Part shown: piece by piece, positions 22,139-32,698 of the stretch
Position numbering within the stretch: the stretch's first letter is position 1
Layout of the letters: each line of letters opens with the position of its first letter
From: Diphasiastrum complanatum
Lineage: Eukaryota > Streptophyta > Lycopodiopsida > Lycopodiales > Lycopodiaceae
Reading direction: 5' to 3'
Length of the DNA: 64,000 nt
Assembly (NCBI GenBank): GCA_029204225.1
Contig: MU832548.1
Span: 1-64,000, forward strand
Made by a program: the position numbers and the translations under genes
Notes under the pieces: model-generated
What the model was told of the DNA's origin: nothing
Databases searched by the model: none
Seen by the model: only the letters and a program-made list of their open reading frames with translations

Positions 22139-23677
22139 ATGGCTACAAGTGGTGGATTTATGTTGGAGAGCAATGATAGGCTTACCTCAATCAACTATTC
22201 TACTTGGAAGGTGAGGATGGAGTCCTTATTGGAGATGAATGAGTTGATGGATATTGTTGCAGGTGTGGAGGAGAGACCTCAAGCACCTCAAGATCAAGTG
22301 AGGTATGACAAGAGAGCAAAGAAAGCTCTACACATGATCAAGATGAATGTTACCAATGAACTTCTCAAGGAATTTGGTAAGTGCACATCATCTTTGGAGG
22401 CTTGGGAAGCTTTGAAGAAGCTTTATGAATCCATGTCTACATCAAGAGTGCTTACTCTTAGGAGGCAAATCTTTCAAAGTTTGCAAAAGAAGGAAGAGAG
22501 TACTCATGCTTTTGTTTTGAGGGTTAAAGCATTCAATGATGAGTTAGCATGTATTGATGAAAGCATTAAGGAGGTAGAACTTGTTCAAGTTATACTTAAT
22601 GGCTTGTTGGATGATCATGCTAATCTTGTTCAAAGTTTTGCTATTCAAAAGAATTTGCCAAGTATTGTGGACTTACAAGAGATCTTGGTGAATGAGGAGT
22701 ATAGGCTTCAATCAAGAGGAGGTGGATCTACATCGACATCTCATTATGAAGAGGATGCTATGTTCATCAAAGGCAAGTTCAAGGGCAAAGGCAAAGGCAA
22801 GTGGTCTAAAGGGCAAGATCAAGGTGAGACTTCTTCTTTTGGCAAAAAGAAAGATAAGTCTAAGTTGAAATGCTTTTATTGTGGAAGCAAAGGGCATTTT
22901 GCTAATGAATGTTTGAAGAAGCAAAGAGATGAAGGTAGCAAGCAAATCAACTTTACTAATAATGATGAGGATCTAGGTGGTGGTGATTCTCTTTTGATGT
23001 GTTCTTCAAGTCCAATATCAAGTGAAGGTGACAAAGATTCATGGTGGATTGATAATGGAGCTAGCTCACACATGACTAGTCACAAGGAGTTCTTTACTTC
23101 TTTGGTCACTTATGATGGAGCCAAGAAAGCAATTCACATGGCCAATGGTGGTGAGTGTGTGATTGAAGGTATTGGTTCGATTCCTATTTGTCTCTCTACT
23201 AATAGGAAAGCAAGACTTGATGGTGTTCTTTACATTCCTTCACTTTCAAAGAATTTGCTAAGTGTTGGTCAAATGATAGAGAAAGGATACATGGTAAAGT
23301 TTGGTGGTGATGCTTGTTTCATTACAAAGGAAGAAATCTTGGTTGCTAGGGGCAATAGACAAGGTAGAATTTTCAAGCTTGATGCTTTTGTTATGGCTAA
23401 CAAAAAGGATGGAATGGAAAAGGAGATTGGTCTCAACTTTCCAAAGTTACCTTTTAGCATCAATAAGATTGGTGGATCTTATGCAAAGTCTAACAAGCTT
23501 CCTTATGCTAGATCTAGGTCAAGATCTAATATGCTTCTTGGAGATGTTCATCTTTGTGCTAACTTGGCTAGTCTTGAGGCCTTGTCCCAAATCTTTGGTT
23601 ACAATAAGGAGCAAACCAACAATCCTGCCAATGTAGAAAAATCAGCATCTACATACAAAATGAGATGCAAACTCTAA
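22139..23677 (+). CDS. E2 gag-protease with integrase remnant (truncated polyprotein)
   Basis: The 512-codon frame begins MATSGGFMLESNDRLTSIN. Gag (about residues 1-240) has STWKVRMESLLEMNELMDIV and FVLRVKAFNDELA. The zinc knuckle is CFYCGSKGHFANEC (245-258). The protease has WWIDNGASSHMTS, with DNG (305-307) in place of the catalytic DSG, and VLYIPSLSKNLLSVGQMIE. After RIFKLDAFVM the integrase zinc region is degraded (KSNKLPYARSRSRSN). The last 29 codons (from 23591) are antisense LTR sequence, so the C-terminus is an accident of the inversion. RT, RNase H and the integrase core are missing. It may still make a gag. I chose the ATG at 22139 because it matches the gag starts at 51073 and 24896. 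Confidence 0.85.
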   Translation: MATSGGFMLESNDRLTSINYSTWKVRMESLLEMNELMDIVAGVEERPQAPQDQVRYDKRAKKALHMIKMNVTNELLKEFGKCTSSLEAWEALKKLYESMSTSRVLTLRRQIFQSLQKKEESTHAFVLRVKAFNDELACIDESIKEVELVQVILNGLLDDHANLVQSFAIQKNLPSIVDLQEILVNEEYRLQSRGGGSTSTSHYEEDAMFIKGKFKGKGKGKWSKGQDQGETSSFGKKKDKSKLKCFYCGSKGHFANECLKKQRDEGSKQINFTNNDEDLGGGDSLLMCSSSPISSEGDKDSWWIDNGASSHMTSHKEFFTSLVTYDGAKKAIHMANGGECVIEGIGSIPICLSTNRKARLDGVLYIPSLSKNLLSVGQMIEKGYMVKFGGDACFITKEEILVARGNRQGRIFKLDAFVMANKKDGMEKEIGLNFPKLPFSINKIGGSYAKSNKLPYARSRSRSNMLLGDVHLCANLASLEALSQIFGYNKEQTNNPANVEKSASTYKMRCKL

Positions 23678-24201
23678 GAGATATTGATCAAACATGAACC
23701 AAAACATAAAATATGTTTGGTGTCCATACAATTACAGTACCCTAATGTATTTCACACGTGTGAAACCGAAAATAGCAATAAATGATCATTCTACACACAA
23801 GATTGCAAGATAACACCAAGATAGTGCACCAATGAGTAATAGAACCCAAAGAGAACCATGTATAATGATGAAATGAAAGAGAGAAGAGAGAAGATATGTC
23901 TCTCCACGAGTTACATCCTTTTATAGAGTTTCCAAACCCTATTTGGCCACTTGGCTTTCCCTCCAAAATGTAAACCCTACTATTTTTGGGTCTAGATTCA
24001 ATGTACCCAAAGTTCAAATTTGAATCTCTCTCAAACTCGACTACCAACTTTCCCACACTTTCCAAAAGTGTTTATTGAATGTATTTTAAACTAATATAAC
24101 TTCAAAAATTTTATCTCTAAGTCTAAAATGAGTTTTGGCCTCTTATTGACAATTTACCAAAATGTGACTAAACTAGACTAAACTAGTTGAAATCTCTCAC
24201 A
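23591..24201 (-). repeat. E2 LTR in inverted orientation, 3'-truncated
   Basis: Minus-strand copy of 20891-21501, starting TGTGAGAGATTT at 24201 and stopping at CCAAAGAT at 23591, 34 bp short of the LTR end. It carries the palindrome TTTCACACGTGTGAAA (23750-23765). The near-identity of the two copies points to a recent event. Confidence 0.88.
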
Positions 24202-24491
24202 CTCCCTCTTCAACTAGTTTTGGCATAGTTTTGACAATAGAAATTTGATCCAACTTTAGAATGATCTCCATCCTAAGTATAGATCTTCTTTCTAAGATTC
24301 TAAAGTATCTTTCATAATTGATATAGAGAATAGTGTCCAAATTGGATGCTTCACTATTTCTTACATCAATTTTACACATCAAGATATAACTAGAACATGA
24401 AGAACCAAATAGAATGTAAATGAAATGATTCCTCCATGTTTCAAACTTTGAACTCTCTGGAAAATTACAGCAACCAAACAATAAATGTGAG
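24202..24491 (-). mobile_element. E2 polypurine tract and 3' tail, inverted
   Basis: Next to the LTR the minus strand reads TAGTTGAAGAGGGAG, the polypurine tract, as in E1. The tail shares frame and words with E1: CCNFPESSKFETWRN versus CCYFTEKPEMDTWRN, LMCKIDVRNSEAS and ILERRSILRMEIILKL. The homology stops at about 24491, at AAATGTGAG, where E3 gag resumes. Confidence 0.75.
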
Positions 24492-24896
24492 TGCTTTGTA
24501 CAATTTCTTTACTCTTAGGACAAAAGTATGTGCACTCTCTCCTTTCTTTTGATAGCTTCTATAGATTTGATTCTTCAAAGCTAACATTCTAGTTTGGTTC
24601 TTGGATTCATAGACCTTTTTCAAAGTCTCCCAAGAATCTTGAGCCGAAGTGCAATCTCCTACCTCTCTTAAGAGTTCATTTGCAACATTCATTTTTATGC
24701 AATGTAGTGCAACATTGCACCTCTTGATGTATTTGGCTTTTTCTTGAGGATGAATAGGTTCATCCTCCTTACCATTTACAATTTTCATCAGATCTTGCAT
24801 GATCATGATGGATTGCATTCTAACTTTCCATATGGAATAGTTAGTTTTGTTCAGCCTTTCATTAGTATCCAAAAGATATGCATTTATAGATGCCAT
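24492..24896 (-). pseudogene. E3 gag, N-terminal half
   Basis: It starts at 24896 with MASINAYLLDTNERLNKTNY and contains SIWKVRMQSIMIMQDLMKIV, MNVANELLREVGDCTSAQ and GESAHTFVLRVKKLYKAL. This aligns with the gag of E2 (MATSGG...) and E1, but is a clearly different subfamily. Past KKLYKAL the frame runs into E2 tail sequence. The missing half lies at 20441-20890. Confidence 0.85.
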
Positions 24897-25530
24897 CTAG
24901 TCTCCTAATCAAGGACTTGACACAAATGAAGGTTACTTCTATTGATTTGATTGAAGATCTACCTTATCCCACTTCTTAGGGACCTGGAAAGATCAGTAAT
25001 AGACTTCCTATAAAGATCTAAGAATGATCTCTAACAAAATCAAATCATAGGATACTAGAAACAATGCACTTGCTTGATTGAAGTAGACAATACTAGTAGA
25101 ATTGCCCCTCTTTCTATAAAGAACATTAAAGCTTCCAAATGATCTGATCAAGAGTGAATTTCAGCAACCTAATATACTTCCAAAATCACTTGTAAAATAT
25201 CTAAATGGAACTTAATGAGGATGCAACACAATCTACTATCCAATCACAAGCAAAAAATGATCAAAATTGATGAAAAATTGATCTAATTTGGTGCATAAGT
25301 CAAGCAATGGTTGGACTGAACCTAAATCACTTTAGGAGGTGCCTACTACACCTTAGAACAGCCTTTAAGAGTCCCCAAAACTCTGATATTCCCTCTCCTT
25401 GAATGCTAGAAAGCCTCCTCTATGAAATCATCTCCAAAACTCGCTTAGAAATCAATGCCTGGAGCAAGCAAAACTTGCTATCTTGGTAATGTGAATTGAA
25501 TTCAACTTTGCCTCTGGTTTTAGACACCTA
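24897..25530 (-). mobile_element. E3 leader (untranslated)
   Basis: Non-coding sequence upstream of the gag start on the minus strand, about 630 bp, similar in length to the 600-bp leader of E2. It has no primer site or LTR at its outer end: the plus-strand copia fragment at 25531 begins there. Confidence 0.55.
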
Positions 25531-26100
25531 AACTGATAGTGAAGTACCCTTATCATTCACTAATCGGATCTTTGATGTATGCAATGTTGTGTACTAGACC
25601 AGATTTAGCATACACTGTTAGCACATTAAATCAATTCATGTCTAATCCTAGGATCTCTCATTGGAAGGCATTAAAGAGAGTGATGAGATATATTCAGGAG
25701 AGTTTAGATCACATTTTATGTTATGATAGAAATGCTATTGACTGACTCGTCCTACGAGGCTACTCCGACTCAGATTGGGGAGGAACAATCTCTACCAGAA
25801 AATCTACCTCCAAGTTTTGTTTCTATCTTGCAAGGGGACCGATTTCGTGGAATTCAAGGAAGCAAAAATTAGTTGCACTTTCTTCGATAGAGACAGAGTA
25901 CATCGTAGCATGTCAAGCTTCAAAAGAAATTGTATGGATCAGGTTGCTACTTCACAACTTACATCACACTCAGTTCAATGCTACCACCATTCTATGTGAC
26001 AACTTGAGCTATATTTCACTGTCACTGAATCCCAGATTTCATGGCAAATCCAAGCACATAGAAATCTTCATTCGAGAAAATGTTTTCTCAAGGCAAGTGA
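25531..26100 (+). pseudogene. Copia family D RT end and RNase H
   Basis: The reading starts KYPYHSLIGSLMYAMLCTRP and continues DLAYTVSTLNQFMSNP and WKALKRVMRYIQESLDHIL. After a stop at 25742, frameshifted RNase H follows: GYSDSDWGGTISTRKSTS, ISWNSRKQKLVALSS and NPRFHGKSKHIEIFIREN. The first 40 bp match 48569-48608, so this is the downstream part of the same family. It runs straight into an LTR at 26101 with no polypurine tract, showing a rearranged joint. Confidence 0.8.
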
Positions 26101-26361
26101 TGTGAAAATTTTCAACATTTCCTAGCTAGTTTGAGGCCTAAATTGGCAATTTTTGTACATAGTTTTGGATTTAACCTTTCACACGTGTGAAAGAGACCTA
26201 GATACTTTTATTTCAGTATATATTTCATGTTGAAGAAGTCTCAAACTTCAAGACCTTAGAAATGATACCAAAATCATGTTATATGGACATATAGGCCAAA
26301 ATTGGCTATTTTAGGCTACTGGTGCCCTAAAATTGGGTCCTAAGTTCTAGAGAGAGGAGAG
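26101..26361 (+). repeat. Partial LTR, family A
   Basis: It starts TGTGAAAATTTTCAACATTTCC and follows the first 260 bp of the E1 LTR (49254): GGATTTAACCTTTCACACGTGTGAAAG, AAGTCTCAAACTTCAAGACC and TCTAGAGAGAGGAGAG recur in order. It is diverged from E1 and is cut at 26361 by another LTR. The rest of the element is not seen. Confidence 0.75.
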
Positions 26362-27098
26362 TGTTGAATTTCACACGTGTGGATTGTCCACAATATGTAC
26401 TTGTGATCTCCTAAGGTGTGTAGATGCACCAAGATCAAGACTAGATTGAGATTCAAGATTAATCTTAGATCCTATGGCAAAAACACACTACTACATGCAT
26501 TCAATCACTTCCAACTCTCACTCACACGTGTGGGAAATATTCAAAAAATATTTTAAGTAAAAACAAGCTGCTCTCCTCGAGTATAGAGAGAAAAACCATC
26601 ATGAGCTCTCGAGTAGAGAGAGAAAGCTAGAAATCCAATAACACTCAAAATCCACATAATCACCAAATCAATTAGATCCAAAATGAGGAGTACAATGATA
26701 CTAGTAGATCCACGAGCTACCACTGTGCCTAACTATGATTGGACCACACTTTGTTACCTCTTAATCCTATTGGACCATTGATCCATGCACCTCTTAATTC
26801 TATTGGACTATATTCAAGCACACCTCAAATTCCTATTGGAACTCACATGGTTCCACCTCTAAATCCTACTGGACCTCTTAGAATTCATCAAACAAAGGCA
26901 TTACACTTGTCTACAATCTAATTGGAACGAGTTTAGCCTCTTACTCTATTTTGGCTCAATAGTGGCATTACAAGTGGAAATGCATAATTTGCCATCTATG
27001 CCAAATTTGTTCCTATCAACATCCTACACCTAGATGCTTGATGTAAAAAACATAAGACCCCTATATCTAACATAGATAATCTTTTTCAATTCTTCACA
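26362..27098 (-). repeat. E4 3' LTR
   Basis: Minus-strand block from TGTGAAGAATTGAA (27098) to TGAAATTCAACA (26362), 737 bp. The internal side has AATTTTTTAGGAGGAG, a polypurine tract, directly before it. Two CACACGTGTG boxes lie within (26371 and 26523). No second copy of this LTR is present, so the 26362 end is inferred from TG...CA and the break in family A. Confidence 0.65.
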
Positions 27099-27185
27099 CT
27101 CCTCCTAAAAAATTATCTATGAAGACTTGAGCATTGATCTTGATATAACTCAGATTAGATCTATGCTTGATGAAAGCACTTTTGC

Positions 27186-28410
27186 TCAAAGGCTTGGTGA
27201 GTAGATCGGCAATACAAGAGGACGAGTTGACATGTTCCAAATAGATTTCTCCTCCAATAAGCTAATCACAAAATGGTGTGCCACTTCTATGTGCTTGCTT
27301 CTTGCATGAAATATGGGATTATTGACAAGAGCTTGGGCCGAGATGTTATCACAGTTGATCATTGGTAGATCATCTTCCTTGATGCACTTTAGCTCCATTA
27401 GTAACCTCTTGATCCAAAGCACCTCTTTGGTAGTTGTAGTGAGTGCTTTGTACTCGGCCTCACATGAAGAGAGAGATATAGTATCTTGCTTTTTGGAAAG
27501 CCAAGATATTAGATTGCCTCCAAGAAAGATAGTGTATGCACTAATAGACTTTTGATCCATCTTGTCACTTGCAAAGTCCGAATCCGAGTAGCCAACAATG
27601 GATAGATCTTCACTTTTATAGAGTAGACCATAATCACAAGATAAAGATACATATCTTAGAATCCTCTTGGCCATCTTCCAATGATGGATCTTAGGATCTT
27701 GCATAAATTGACTCAATTTGTGCACACAAAAACTTAGATCAGGCCTAGTAATGGTAAGCCAAATCAAGGAGCCTACAAGACTCCTAAAAAGTGTGATGTC
27801 CTCAAAGGATCTTTCATCACCTTTATTAGGATCTTTTACAATTTGCTCCATTGGAGTATCTATGCTCTTAGAATTTTCCATATGGAATTTTTTCAACATA
27901 GAGTGAGCATATCTAGATTGGCATATAGAGATATGATTTTCATAAAAATCAATTTCTAGGCCTATGATGTAATGTATCTCTCCTAGATCTTGCATTTTAA
28001 ACTCACATCCAAGTGCTAGTCTAGTTTCATCAACTAGCTTGATACAACTTCCACAAAGAATAATGTCATCAACATAAATTAGAAGAATGACAATATTGCT
28101 ATCAACAAACTTTAGATACATGGAAGGATCATAGTTACTAAGAGTAGATCCTAGTGAGATAAGAAAAGAATTAAGCCTTGAATACCATGATCTTGGTGCT
28201 TGCTTGAGTCATAAAGACTTTTGAAGAGCAAGCACATTTTGGACTCATCCTTGATGAATCCTTGAGGTTGTTCCATATAGATCTCCTCCTCAAGATAACC
28301 ATTTAGAAAATCATTGGATACATCTAATTGGAACACCTTCCACTTGAAGAAACAAGCAAGAGAAATAAGAATTCTTATTGTCACATCCGAGGAGAGTCTT
28401 CTTCAAATCT
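27186..28410 (-). pseudogene. E4 reverse transcriptase (partial) and RNase H
   Basis: From 28384 the minus strand reads TIRILISLACFFKWKVFQLD, VSNDFLNGYLEEEIYMEQ and PQGFIKDE, then a frameshift. The next frame (28121-27186) has VILLIYVDDIILCGS (motif C), MQDLGEIHYIIGLEI, TITRPDLSFCVHKLSQFM and RNase H: GYSDSDFASDKMDQKS, ISWLSKKQDTISLS, CEAEYKALTTTTKEVLWIK, HARSKHIEVAHHFV. The RT N-terminal third is missing: integrase C-terminal sequence joins directly to the TIRILISLA motif near 28410. Confidence 0.87.
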
Positions 28411-29890
28411 CAACCTCATCACATCATGATTGTCTTCAAAATCAATAATTGGTGATGCATCCATAGATTTTTTATCTCGGCCTCTTCAAAAGATGAGTGT
28501 TGATCTTCATGAAAGACAACATCTCTACTTTCAATAACTTGAGAAGTAGAGAGTATAAAGACTCTATAGGCCTTCTTGGTGGATGAGTATCCAACCATGA
28601 TACCTTTGCATGCACTAGGATCTTCCTTCTTCCTTGTTTCCAAGGGAATATGGACAAAGCATATGCATCCAAAAACTCTAAGGTGATCAACCTTAGGCTT
28701 CTTCAAATATAAGATTTCATATGGTGACTTTCCTCCAAGAGCTATATGTGGGAGCCTATTGCAAAGATAATTTGCACAATTAATGGCTTCTCCCCAAAAA
28801 TCTTTGGGCAAAGATGCCTCAATTCTCATAGATTTTGCACATTCACATAGAGATCTATTCTTTCTCTCGGCCACTCCATTTTGAGATGGAGAGTAGGCAC
28901 AAGAGAACTCTCTTTTGATGCCTTCAAGCACACAAAAATCTTGAAATTTATTGGAGATATATTCACCACCTCCATCACTTCTAAGAGCTTTAATCTTGAA
29001 TGAGAATTGCTTCTCTACATAAGCTTTGAAAATAAGGAGATGATCAAACACCATAGATTTAGAAGCAAGAAGATATATCCAAGTGAATCTTGTGAGATCA
29101 TCAATGAAAGTAACAAAACAAGTGGCTCCTCCCTTGCTTGTAGTTGATGAGAAATGCACATCCGAGTGGATTAACTCCAAAGGATGCTTGCTTTTGATAG
29201 AAGATCTTGTAAATGGCTTTTTGTGAGATTTAGCAATAGCACAAGCCTCACAAGGCTTGATCTTCTTGGAGAATGACTTTGGCAAGCCAATAGCTTTGGC
29301 TTCTTCGATCATAGAGAGCATGGATTTGTAGTTGGGATGTCCCAACCTCCTATGCCATAATTCCTCCATAGAGAGCTTGTTTACAAGAGAAACATTACAA
29401 GCATTTACATACTCATTTGGATCTAGTTTATAGATGCCTCCAAATCTAGATCCTAATGCAAGTATCTCATCATTGTTTTTGATAGTGCAAGTATCAACAT
29501 TGAATTTTACATCAAGGCCATTATCAAGCAATTGGCCAACACTAATAAGATTCTTAGTAAGCTTAGGTATATAAAGAGCTTTAGAGAGAGAAAGAACTTT
29601 AGAGGATGCAAGCTTCAAGGGAATGTTCCCTATGCCTTCAATAGGACATTCAAAATCATTTGCAGTGTATATTGATTTCTTGACTCCATCATAAGGTGCA
29701 ATAGAAGAGAAAGAGTCCTTGGAGCTACACATATGTGAAGAGGCTCCACTATCAATTTACCATAGGCCATCCTGCTTGAAAGGAGTAGATGAGAAACTAG
29801 AGACCATCAGAGATCCCTCTCCATCACTTGCAATAGTGTCTTCCTTCTCATTGGTAATGTTGGCTTGCTTGAGTTGATTCTTCGTAGCTC
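28411..29890 (-). pseudogene. E4 protease and integrase
   Basis: After a spacer the frame reads IDSGASSHMCSSKDSF with an intact DSGA, but the preceding tryptophan codon is a TAA stop (29757-29759). Protease continues to LYIPKLTKNLISVGQLLD. The integrase has LWHRRLGHPNYKSMLSMI and CEACAIAKSHKK, core words LELIHSDVHFSS, LRSDGGGEYISN and NGVAERKNRSLCE, and C-terminal LRVFGCICFVHIPLETRKK. Gag and the zinc knuckle are absent: the sequence breaks near 29890 into a different LTR. Its frame is otherwise long and open, so decay is recent or slight. Confidence 0.87.
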
Positions 29891-30639
29891 CCCGAAAACA
29901 GCTTGTTGTGGGGCTATTTCCTACCCTAGCCTCAACCCAAGATCCAAGCACACAAGCATCAAGGAGATGAGGTTACATGTCATGCAGAGGTTCAATCCCA
30001 TGAGAGCGATAGCATAGATCAAAATCCAGCATGCGTAGATGGTCCACAATTAACACTACAACCATTAAACCCAAATCCACAATGATGATAGCTTACCCTC
30101 CTCTCTCTCCTTTTCTCTCTCACAAAAAGCATAAGAAATGGCAATTCCAATAAGCATCAAATCCAATAATTAACAAACACAAAGAAAGCAAGAGAGGTGG
30201 AGGAAAAGAGATAGAGAGCAAGGACATTCCACATCCAATTCCATAAGAGGGCCAACTTACTTGTATTGAAATGAAGAGAGAACATGTACAATGATTCGAA
30301 ATTGCCACTTATATAGTGGATTGAGGAGATGGGCGCCCCAATTCCTATTGGCTAATTTTAACCCAAACATTTAAAAAGTAGAGGGAAGCCATTCATTAAT
30401 TGGAGGACCCAATTTGAAAATGAATTTTGGTGGGAACCCCTACTTTATTCACTAACTTGACTTTTAGGTCCTACGATATGAAAAGTCCCGTATAATAGGC
30501 CTAAAGTCCTTTTATTGAATTTCTAGTTAATCAAATCTCTATGTGATCATCGGGTTGGACTTACACACATAGGGTGCCAAATCCCTCTCACTTATTAACT
30601 AGGGTTAGGATTGCCTTGGGATCCGTAAACCCTCCAACA
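29891..30639 (-). repeat. Candidate LTR of another element
   Basis: On the minus strand the block starts TGTTGGAGGGTTTACGGATC at 30639, preceded by CTGAGGGGG, a polypurine-like tract. It has a TATA-like ACTATATAAGTGG at about 30315. The lower boundary is unclear because E4 sequence begins near 29890. No second copy is present. Confidence 0.5.
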
Positions 30640-31300
30640 CCCCCTCAGTCATATCAGAGGATACTTTTTTAACATTTATTTGTTTTGCACATTAATTGTT
30701 TATTGATTATGAGTTGTTATTTATTTTGCTTTAATTATTAATTACTAATTATATGGTTGTACAAATGACTTTGTAGTATGGATATGAATTTGTAAATGGT
30801 CTATAGTCTAGACTATCTTTTCATTCATTAAATGACCGCTCAGTGTGTGTAAACAGTGTATAGTCTAGACTTTCTTTTCATTCATTAAATCACTGCTCCT
30901 GTATAATTAATGCCAGTTCCATCACTTATTCTCAGCTCTGGTTCTTGTCCTATTTCACTATTATAGCATTGTCGTTTTCCTTTTGTTTTCTTGCTTTCAT
31001 GCTCATCGTGCTATCATCGCTCTCGCCATCATCAGCTCTCATTGCTCTGCTTTTATGCTCATCGATGCTCGTGCTCTCATCGCTCTCGCATTCAACCTAG
31101 CTTTTCGTGCATCCCACTCAAACACTTCCATATTCTTCACGGATGCTGGAACAAGCTTGGCTATCAATTGGAAAGTGCATGCTTCTATGAGACTTTCAAC
31201 AATTCAAGCCTTGTTGGATCAATGTCGCTTCAATCATCTTAGGCCCTGCTGGATCAATGCCACCTCAATTATCTCAACATTGATCCATCAGTGGTGATTG
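30640..31300. other. No gene; short tandem repeat at 30803-30897
   Basis: The phrase TATAGTCTAGACT(A/T)TCTTTTC followed by ATTCATTAAAT occurs twice, 54 bp apart (about 30803 and 30857). CT- and CATCG-rich sequence follows at 30990-31090. Nothing recognisable is encoded, though the upstream part may be internal sequence of the element whose LTR is at 30639. Confidence 0.45.
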
Positions 31301-32294
31301 CTCAAGTCAGTAACGACTTCGTGAATTTTATAAGTCATACAGATGCCACAGCACAAGAAGAGGTATCAGAAGACATAGCTCATGAAGAAGTAGTAGAAGA
31401 CATGGCACAGGAAGAGGCAGCACACAGTTGCCAGTTGCTGTTGTTATAGCACAGCAACATTCAACCCAGAAGAGCATCAGTCCCCGTCGTTCAGAAGATG
31501 ATGATGCAACCGAGGATGACCCTTCTGATGTCAAAGATGTACAAGAGATAAAGCGGTCGAATTCGAAGTAGAAGAAGAGGAGCCCCAGCCTCAATGGTTT
31601 AGCGACTTAACTGAGGGGGCAAAAAACATTGTTGCACATGTACTAGAATATGATCATAAAATAAAGGTTAAAGTCTCGAGGCTCCTCAGAGCCAATGCTG
31701 AATTGGTTGAAAATTTCAAACTCCAGTTGAGTGTCATTGAAAGCTTGGAGGCAGCAAAAATGGTTTCTTGGTCAACACATTCAATTATCAAACCAAGACA
31801 TTGGTAAATTTCAAATAGAGGTAAATTCATTAAAGATAAAAAATAAGGCAATTCGAGCCACGACTACGAGCTTACATCAGTAGCATAATTCTTTACAAGC
31901 CCAGTCAATAAAAGATTAGCAGCAAATTGCTGAGTTCAATGCCATTCTTTCGAAAGTACAGAAGGAGAACGCAGACCTATAGACTCAACTTTCAAAAGTG
32001 AAGACACGACGAATAAAGGCTAAAATTACTTTGAGTTGTTGCAGTGATTCAGGTACTATAAAGGACGATTATTCAGAACTACAACAACTGCAAACTCAAA
32101 TTGCAGACAACTTTCGAGTCGAGTTCTTGGAGCCTCTTGAAAGTGAGAAGGCCTTGCTCGAAGAGGAGTTAGCTGAACTAAAGGAGCTATCTTCTGAAAG
32201 TCTTCCTTGAGGGGGTCCTGATATTCATGTTGAATATATACAAGCCCTTGAGCCAATCTCAGCCCTCCACAAGCAATTGCTCTCGATACCTATC
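31301..32294 (+). pseudogene. Decayed coiled-coil coding region, 5' part
   Basis: Frames with few stops encode acidic, heptad-rich sequence: EFEVEEEEPQPQWFSDLTEG, AKNIVAHVLEYDHKIKVKV, LRANAELVENFKLQLSVIES at about 31570-31760, and SELQQLQTQIADNFRVEFLE, SEKALLEEELAELKELSSES at 32060-32207. These look like long helices of a coiled coil. Several stops and frameshifts exist. The family is unknown to me. The reading resumes beyond the TRIM at 32847 (YSNVTTHSKYAESVTKIAEV), which shows the TRIM inserted into an older coding region. Confidence 0.4.
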
Positions 32295-32440
32295 TGTGAA
32301 AAGTTTTTACACTTGGTGTGTAGTCGGGCTAGGAACCTAAGACCTCCCCCATTCTGATGGGGTGCTCTACCATTGAGCTACCCATCCATTTGTGTTCCTA
32401 GAGTGTTGTGCAAAGGGTATAGCTTTGACACTTTCTAACA
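32295..32440 (-). repeat. TRIM LTR 3 (3' LTR)
   Basis: 146 bp, the same family, with D-arm GGTAGCTCAATGGTAGAGCA and the anticodon-arm-like CCCCATCAGAATGGGG. The B-box place reads GGTTCCTAGCCC. Confidence 0.8.
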
Positions 32441-32506
32441 CTCCCCCTTAAGGCATAACCCTTTTTACCCACCTAGACCACACCCACAACCATGGCTCTA
32501 ATTACA

Positions 32507-32646
32507 TGTGAAAAGTTTTTAGACTTGGTGTAGGGATTGAGCCTAGGACCTCCCCCATTCCGATGGGGTGCTTTACCATTGAGCTACCTATCCATTTGTG
32601 TTCCTAGATTGTTGTGCAAGGGCTATAGCCTTGACACTTTCTAACA
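32507..32646 (-). repeat. TRIM LTR 2 (middle LTR)
   Basis: 140 bp, the same family. The tRNA-like part reads GGTAGCTCAATGGTAAAGCA, then CCCCATCGGAATGGGG and GGCTCAATCCC at the B-box place, nearer the B-box consensus than LTR 1. Confidence 0.8.
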
Positions 32647-32698
32647 CTCCCCCTCAAGGCATAGCCCTTTTTAGCTACCGCCCATGGCTCTGATACCA

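Larger units (their letters stand above)
20891..24491 (+). mobile_element. E2: copia element with an inverted 3' end, nested in E3 gag
   Basis: E2 reads LTR, primer site, leader, gag, protease and integrase start on the plus strand. It then switches at 23590/23591 to the minus strand: an LTR lacking its last 34 bp, polypurine tract and 3' tail. So the whole 3' end is inverted relative to the 5' end. The direct and inverted LTRs are colinear over 611 bp; a 106-codon frame inside them translates identically in both. That pattern fits inversion of the 3' segment during or after reverse transcription, as in self-integration. RT and RNase H are absent, so E2 cannot move on its own. Confidence 0.75.
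17499..25530 (-). mobile_element. E3: minus-strand copia retrotransposon split by E2
   Basis: Read right to left, a leader (25530-24897) and the first half of gag (24896-24492) stop in the middle of gag. The second half of gag starts at 20890 and is followed by protease, integrase, RT and RNase H down to about 17560. The two gag halves fit the order of the gag at 22139 (FVLRVK... then VQLILNGL) with only about ten residues between, so a 3.6-kb segment (E2, 20891-24491) was inserted into E3. E3 keeps all domains in order, including YVDD, but stops and frameshifts inactivate it. No 5' LTR remains: the leader breaks into another copia at about 25530. Confidence 0.75.
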
